Assembly: GCA_937924555.1 (NCBI GenBank)
Contig: CALDSN010000123.1
Coordinates: 1-8,856 of the forward strand
DNA length: 8,856 nt
Direction: 5' to 3'
Source of the DNA: an uncultured bacterium
Lineage (GTDB): Bacteria > Cloacimonadota > Cloacimonadia > Cloacimonadales > Cloacimonadaceae
Each line of letters begins with the position of its first letter. Position 1 is the stretch's first letter. Positions 6,630 to 8,856 of the stretch are shown piece by piece. The notes under the pieces are model-generated. The model saw nothing but the letters and a program-made list of their open reading frames with translations, was not told where the DNA came from and did no database searches. A program made the translations under genes and the position numbers.

Positions 6630-8396
6630 TCACTTCCAAATGTTAGCTTTTTCAAGGTAGCTTCCTGCGCGAGACTCACAATCTTTAGAGCGTTCCAAAG
6701 CGCGGGCATCTCCAGTTCTTTGATAATCTCGGAAATAACTATCAGCTTCTAATCTTTCTCGATCATACATTCGCAAATACATTTCATAATTATCCCGGCT
6801 GTTTTTCTGAATTTGCCTGCACCTTTCATCAACTGATTTTTGCAGATAGGAATTATAGGTTTCGTAACTAGAGCTTGACGAATAGGGATTAAAGGTAGGA
6901 GTATAGCTGTAAGGAGTACCCATCCCCGAATATGGATTTGTCCAAAGTAAGTAATCATAGGGAGAGGATGAAGAAGCAAAGATACTTGTGTTTGATGATG
7001 GTGTATTTGTAATCCTGATATCATCGGCTTTACTAAGCAGTACAGATACTTCTTCATCCAGTGAGTAGTTCCCTACCTTAGTGAGGATGGCTTCATCATT
7101 GGTGGTAACCTCGTCTACCACTTTATAACCGCCGTACCAGCTATAGTATCCATTGTAATTGTAGATTGGATACAACATGGGATCATACTTTAGTTTCGAA
7201 GAGATTGATTTAATCGGTTTAACTTGCAAGGCTCCAAATTGAAAAGATGACTTTGAGTTCTTGTTTTGAACCTTATAAACAGTATAAAGCTCTTTACAAA
7301 TTATGGGATTGAGCAGATTTTCGATATTGGTTGGGATAAATCCATCTTTACTGTACTTGTATGTCCAGCACAGATATTCTTGTTTATCCTGATTATATGC
7401 TGTAGCTGTTAAAACCATAGGCAACAAACTATCTGCAGGAGAGTGCATAGAAAAACTAATACTAAAGTCCTTGGATGTGTTGAGTAACTCTGTCAAGTAG
7501 CTCAAATTGTATCCAGGATTCAAGATAACAGGATTTAGCTTGCTCCAGCTACTAAGGATCAATGGATTGAATGTTTTATCAGAACTTTGGGAGTCATTCA
7601 TCTGTAAGAAAGCTCTCAAATCCGCTATACTGATTGAATTTGGATATTGACTATATACTTCCTTGAGTACCTTGCTTGCTTTCATAATCGCAAAATACTC
7701 AATTAGATTTGGATCTGTGAATAGGGAAGGGTTATTGTCTAAGTATTTTGGAATATAATAGGCAAGACCTTCACCGCAATATGGCATAACAGAAGTTACG
7801 GTACTATCAGAATTTGTTTTGCTTGCTAAGGTACTACTTGCTTCTTTGCTTCCAAAGCTGGAATCAATTGCCAAAAGGATATTATCGTAGTAGTTATCTA
7901 TTTTGTTTCCTTTCCAGAGCTGTAGCATTTTCCTCCCGGAGGAAGATAAATACTTCACAACCTGTGTGATTTGTTTATTGCTTGTAAAGTTCAGGCTAAG
8001 TTCTTCATGTATGATGTCTTTTAAGTAAGTAAACTCATCCATTTTGGGTTTTCGTTTTGATTTACTTCTTCGTTCAAGGAGCAACATATTCGCTTCACAG
8101 GTTGACATTCTAAAAAGTATATCCCTGCTCTTTGGATAAATCTTACTATCACTGAAGCTTAGCTTAACATCAGCATCATATTTACTCCTTAACAAGGTGT
8201 AGAAAATTAAGCTTTTGTACTTGATGTCGTCTGGATTCTTTGCAAGTTTCTCTTTACAAATGTTCTCTATCCATACCCAATCATGATTTCGAAGAGCTGT
8301 GCGTAACTTGATACTAGGAACTAGATAAAATGAACAAAACAAGAATAAAAACAGAAGTACAAATACAACAATAACATAGAAATACTTTTTAGCCAT
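6630..8396 (-). CDS. Unrecognised 588-residue protein with an N-terminal membrane anchor
   Basis: I do not recognise the family. Residues 5-27 form one strongly hydrophobic segment after MAKK. There is no clear signal-peptidase site and no lipobox, so the protein is probably anchored by its N-terminus with the rest outside the cytoplasm. Residues 33-72 look like a single TPR-type helix pair (ALRNHDWVWIENICKEKLAKNP). The middle (about 90-400) is mixed and unassigned. A Tyr-rich patch at about 404-426 (YPIYNYNGYYSWYGGY) and a Ser/Tyr/Pro-rich low-complexity stretch at about 472-517 come before a charged, probably helical C-terminus (520-588) rich in Arg, Glu and Asp. ATG at 8396 has only a weak Shine-Dalgarno (GAGG, 5-6 nt upstream). 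Its base composition is clearly more AT-rich than infC. The spacer to the 1782-residue gene is 309 bp with its own promoter, so the two are probably not one operon. The length and intact frame make it a convincing gene; its role is unknown. Confidence 0.85.
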   Translation of the reverse strand: MAKKYFYVIVVFVLLFLFLFCSFYLVPSIKLRTALRNHDWVWIENICKEKLAKNPDDIKYKSLIFYTLLRSKYDADVKLSFSDSKIYPKSRDILFRMSTCEANMLLLERRSKSKRKPKMDEFTYLKDIIHEELSLNFTSNKQITQVVKYLSSSGRKMLQLWKGNKIDNYYDNILLAIDSSFGSKEASSTLASKTNSDSTVTSVMPYCGEGLAYYIPKYLDNNPSLFTDPNLIEYFAIMKASKVLKEVYSQYPNSISIADLRAFLQMNDSQSSDKTFNPLILSSWSKLNPVILNPGYNLSYLTELLNTSKDFSISFSMHSPADSLLPMVLTATAYNQDKQEYLCWTYKYSKDGFIPTNIENLLNPIICKELYTVYKVQNKNSKSSFQFGALQVKPIKSISSKLKYDPMLYPIYNYNGYYSWYGGYKVVDEVTTNDEAILTKVGNYSLDEEVSVLLSKADDIRITNTPSSNTSIFASSSSPYDYLLWTNPYSGMGTPYSYTPTFNPYSSSSSYETYNSYLQKSVDERCRQIQKNSRDNYEMYLRMYDRERLEADSYFRDYQRTGDARALERSKDCESRAGSYLEKANIWK

Positions 8397-8462
8397 AATA
8401 ACCTCAGACTTTTCATATCTATTGCAGAGCTTGGGTATTAATACTGACCATCTCTATTTTAT

Positions 8463-8500
8463 CCTTAAACACTGTTAAGGCAGAAGCAAGCGGCTTCATT
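8463..8500 (-). repeat. Structured intergenic repeat, copy 2 (two adjacent hairpins)
   Basis: Positions 8476-8500 are identical over 25 nt to 880-904. As in copy 1, two hairpins follow each other: ccttaa (8463-8468) with ttaagg (8475-8480) around a 6-nt loop, then gaagc (8484-8488) with gcttc (8494-8498) around aagcg. The outer left arm is not part of the identical block, yet it still pairs with its partner. The a/t closing pair here replaces c/g in copy 1, a small covariation in favour of a real structure. It has the same orientation relative to the genes as copy 1 and lies 80 bp before the 588-residue gene. Confidence 0.6.
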
Positions 8501-8501
8501 A

Positions 8502-8538
8502 CTGTGCGATAAGATTGCTATACCCTTTTCCCGCACAG
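8502..8538. repeat. Inverted repeat next to repeat copy 2
   Basis: Arms ctgtgcg (8502-8508) and cgcacag (8532-8538) match perfectly over 7 bp with 23 nt between them. On the minus strand the interval includes TCTTAT (8514..8509), which resembles a -10 box and sits almost as far from the repeat element as the -10 does in copy 1, but no TTGACA-like -35 is present. It could be an operator, a weak stem in a transcript end, or chance. Confidence 0.3.
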
Positions 8539-8552
8539 CACAGCTGCTTGCC

Positions 8553-8856
8553 CTATTTTTCGAAGATAGATATAATAATAATGGCATATATTGCCAAGTT
8601 TATTGGCAAACCCCAGTAAACCCACTTAGTTTGTGCCTTTAAGAGGTTCTCAACAGATTTAAATTCACCTGCTCTCTTTTCCCAGGCGAGTTGATTTGCT
8701 TTTTTGCCGAATAAGTATGATATGAAAAGCAAGAATGCTCCATATAGAAGACTTGCCATACCCGTTTCATCTACTGCGCCTACTGCTTTACCGATGAAAT
8801 TTAATATTACAAACAAACCCAACCAACTCCATTGACTATATGCAATAGCCCAAAGT
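8553..8856 (-). CDS. Small multi-pass membrane protein, N-terminus beyond the window
   Basis: The frame is open from the TAG at 8555..8553 to the window edge. The first conventional start codon inside is TTG at 8822, but it falls within a hydrophobic stretch that continues upstream (LWAIAYSQWSWL before GLFVILNF), so the gene almost certainly starts outside. The visible 100 residues hold three hydrophobic segments: around WLGLFVILNFIG, around ASLLYGAFLLFISYLFG, and near the C-terminus (VYWGLPINLAIYAIIIISIF). A polar, charged helix (KKANQLAWEKRAGEF...) lies between the second and third. The chain ends FEK. I do not recognise the family. It is co-directional with the 588-residue gene, with a 156-bp spacer that contains the structured repeat and no clear terminator. 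Confidence 0.75.
   Translation of the reverse strand, partial: LWAIAYSQWSWLGLFVILNFIGKAVGAVDETGMASLLYGAFLLFISYLFGKKANQLAWEKRAGEFKSVENLLKAQTKWVYWGLPINLAIYAIIIISIFEK

Noticed and set aside
6749..7057. 102-codon minus-strand frame inside the 588-residue gene
   Set aside because: It is a shifted reading of the Ser/Tyr-rich region, with no independent start signal.

Overview
The window carries only minus-strand genes. From high to low coordinates (the direction of transcription) they are: the 3' part of a small membrane-protein gene cut by the window edge, an unrecognised 588-residue membrane-anchored protein, a 1782-residue secreted mosaic protein, translation initiation factor IF-3 (infC), and the first ten codons of ribosomal protein L35 (rpmI). 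No tRNA, rRNA, CRISPR array, transposase or phage gene is visible.

The infC-rpmI order is the usual bacterial arrangement. thrS, often found just upstream of infC, is replaced here by the large secreted-protein gene, so infC appears to have its own promoter. The secreted protein alternates fibronectin type III modules with jelly-roll modules, followed by an SBBP-type beta-propeller. That style is common in the Bacteroidota/FCB group and in Candidatus Cloacimonadota. Strong Shine-Dalgarno sequences (AAGGAG or AAGGAGG before rpmI, infC and the 1782-residue gene) and TTGACA-type promoters do not fit typical Bacteroidota, so a Cloacimonadota-like bacterium is my best guess, with moderate to low confidence. 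By eye, GC content is near 50% in infC and in the mid-30s% in the 588-residue gene.

The non-coding parts hold the least explained signals. (1) Two promoters, for the 1782-residue gene and for infC, share the layout TTGACA-N19-TTATGTACRTA, where the second block covers the -10 and the probable start of transcription. (2) A 25-nt sequence occurs identically in two intergenic spacers about 7.6 kb apart, each time as part of two adjacent small hairpins whose non-identical arms still pair. (3) The infC leader has a long hairpin just before a strong Shine-Dalgarno, and the only well-spaced start codons are AUA or AUC, the rare start type by which IF-3 is known to regulate itself in other bacteria.

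I see no obvious new multi-gene defence or metabolic system. The best leads are the repeated structured element, the shared promoter module, and the two large proteins of unknown role.
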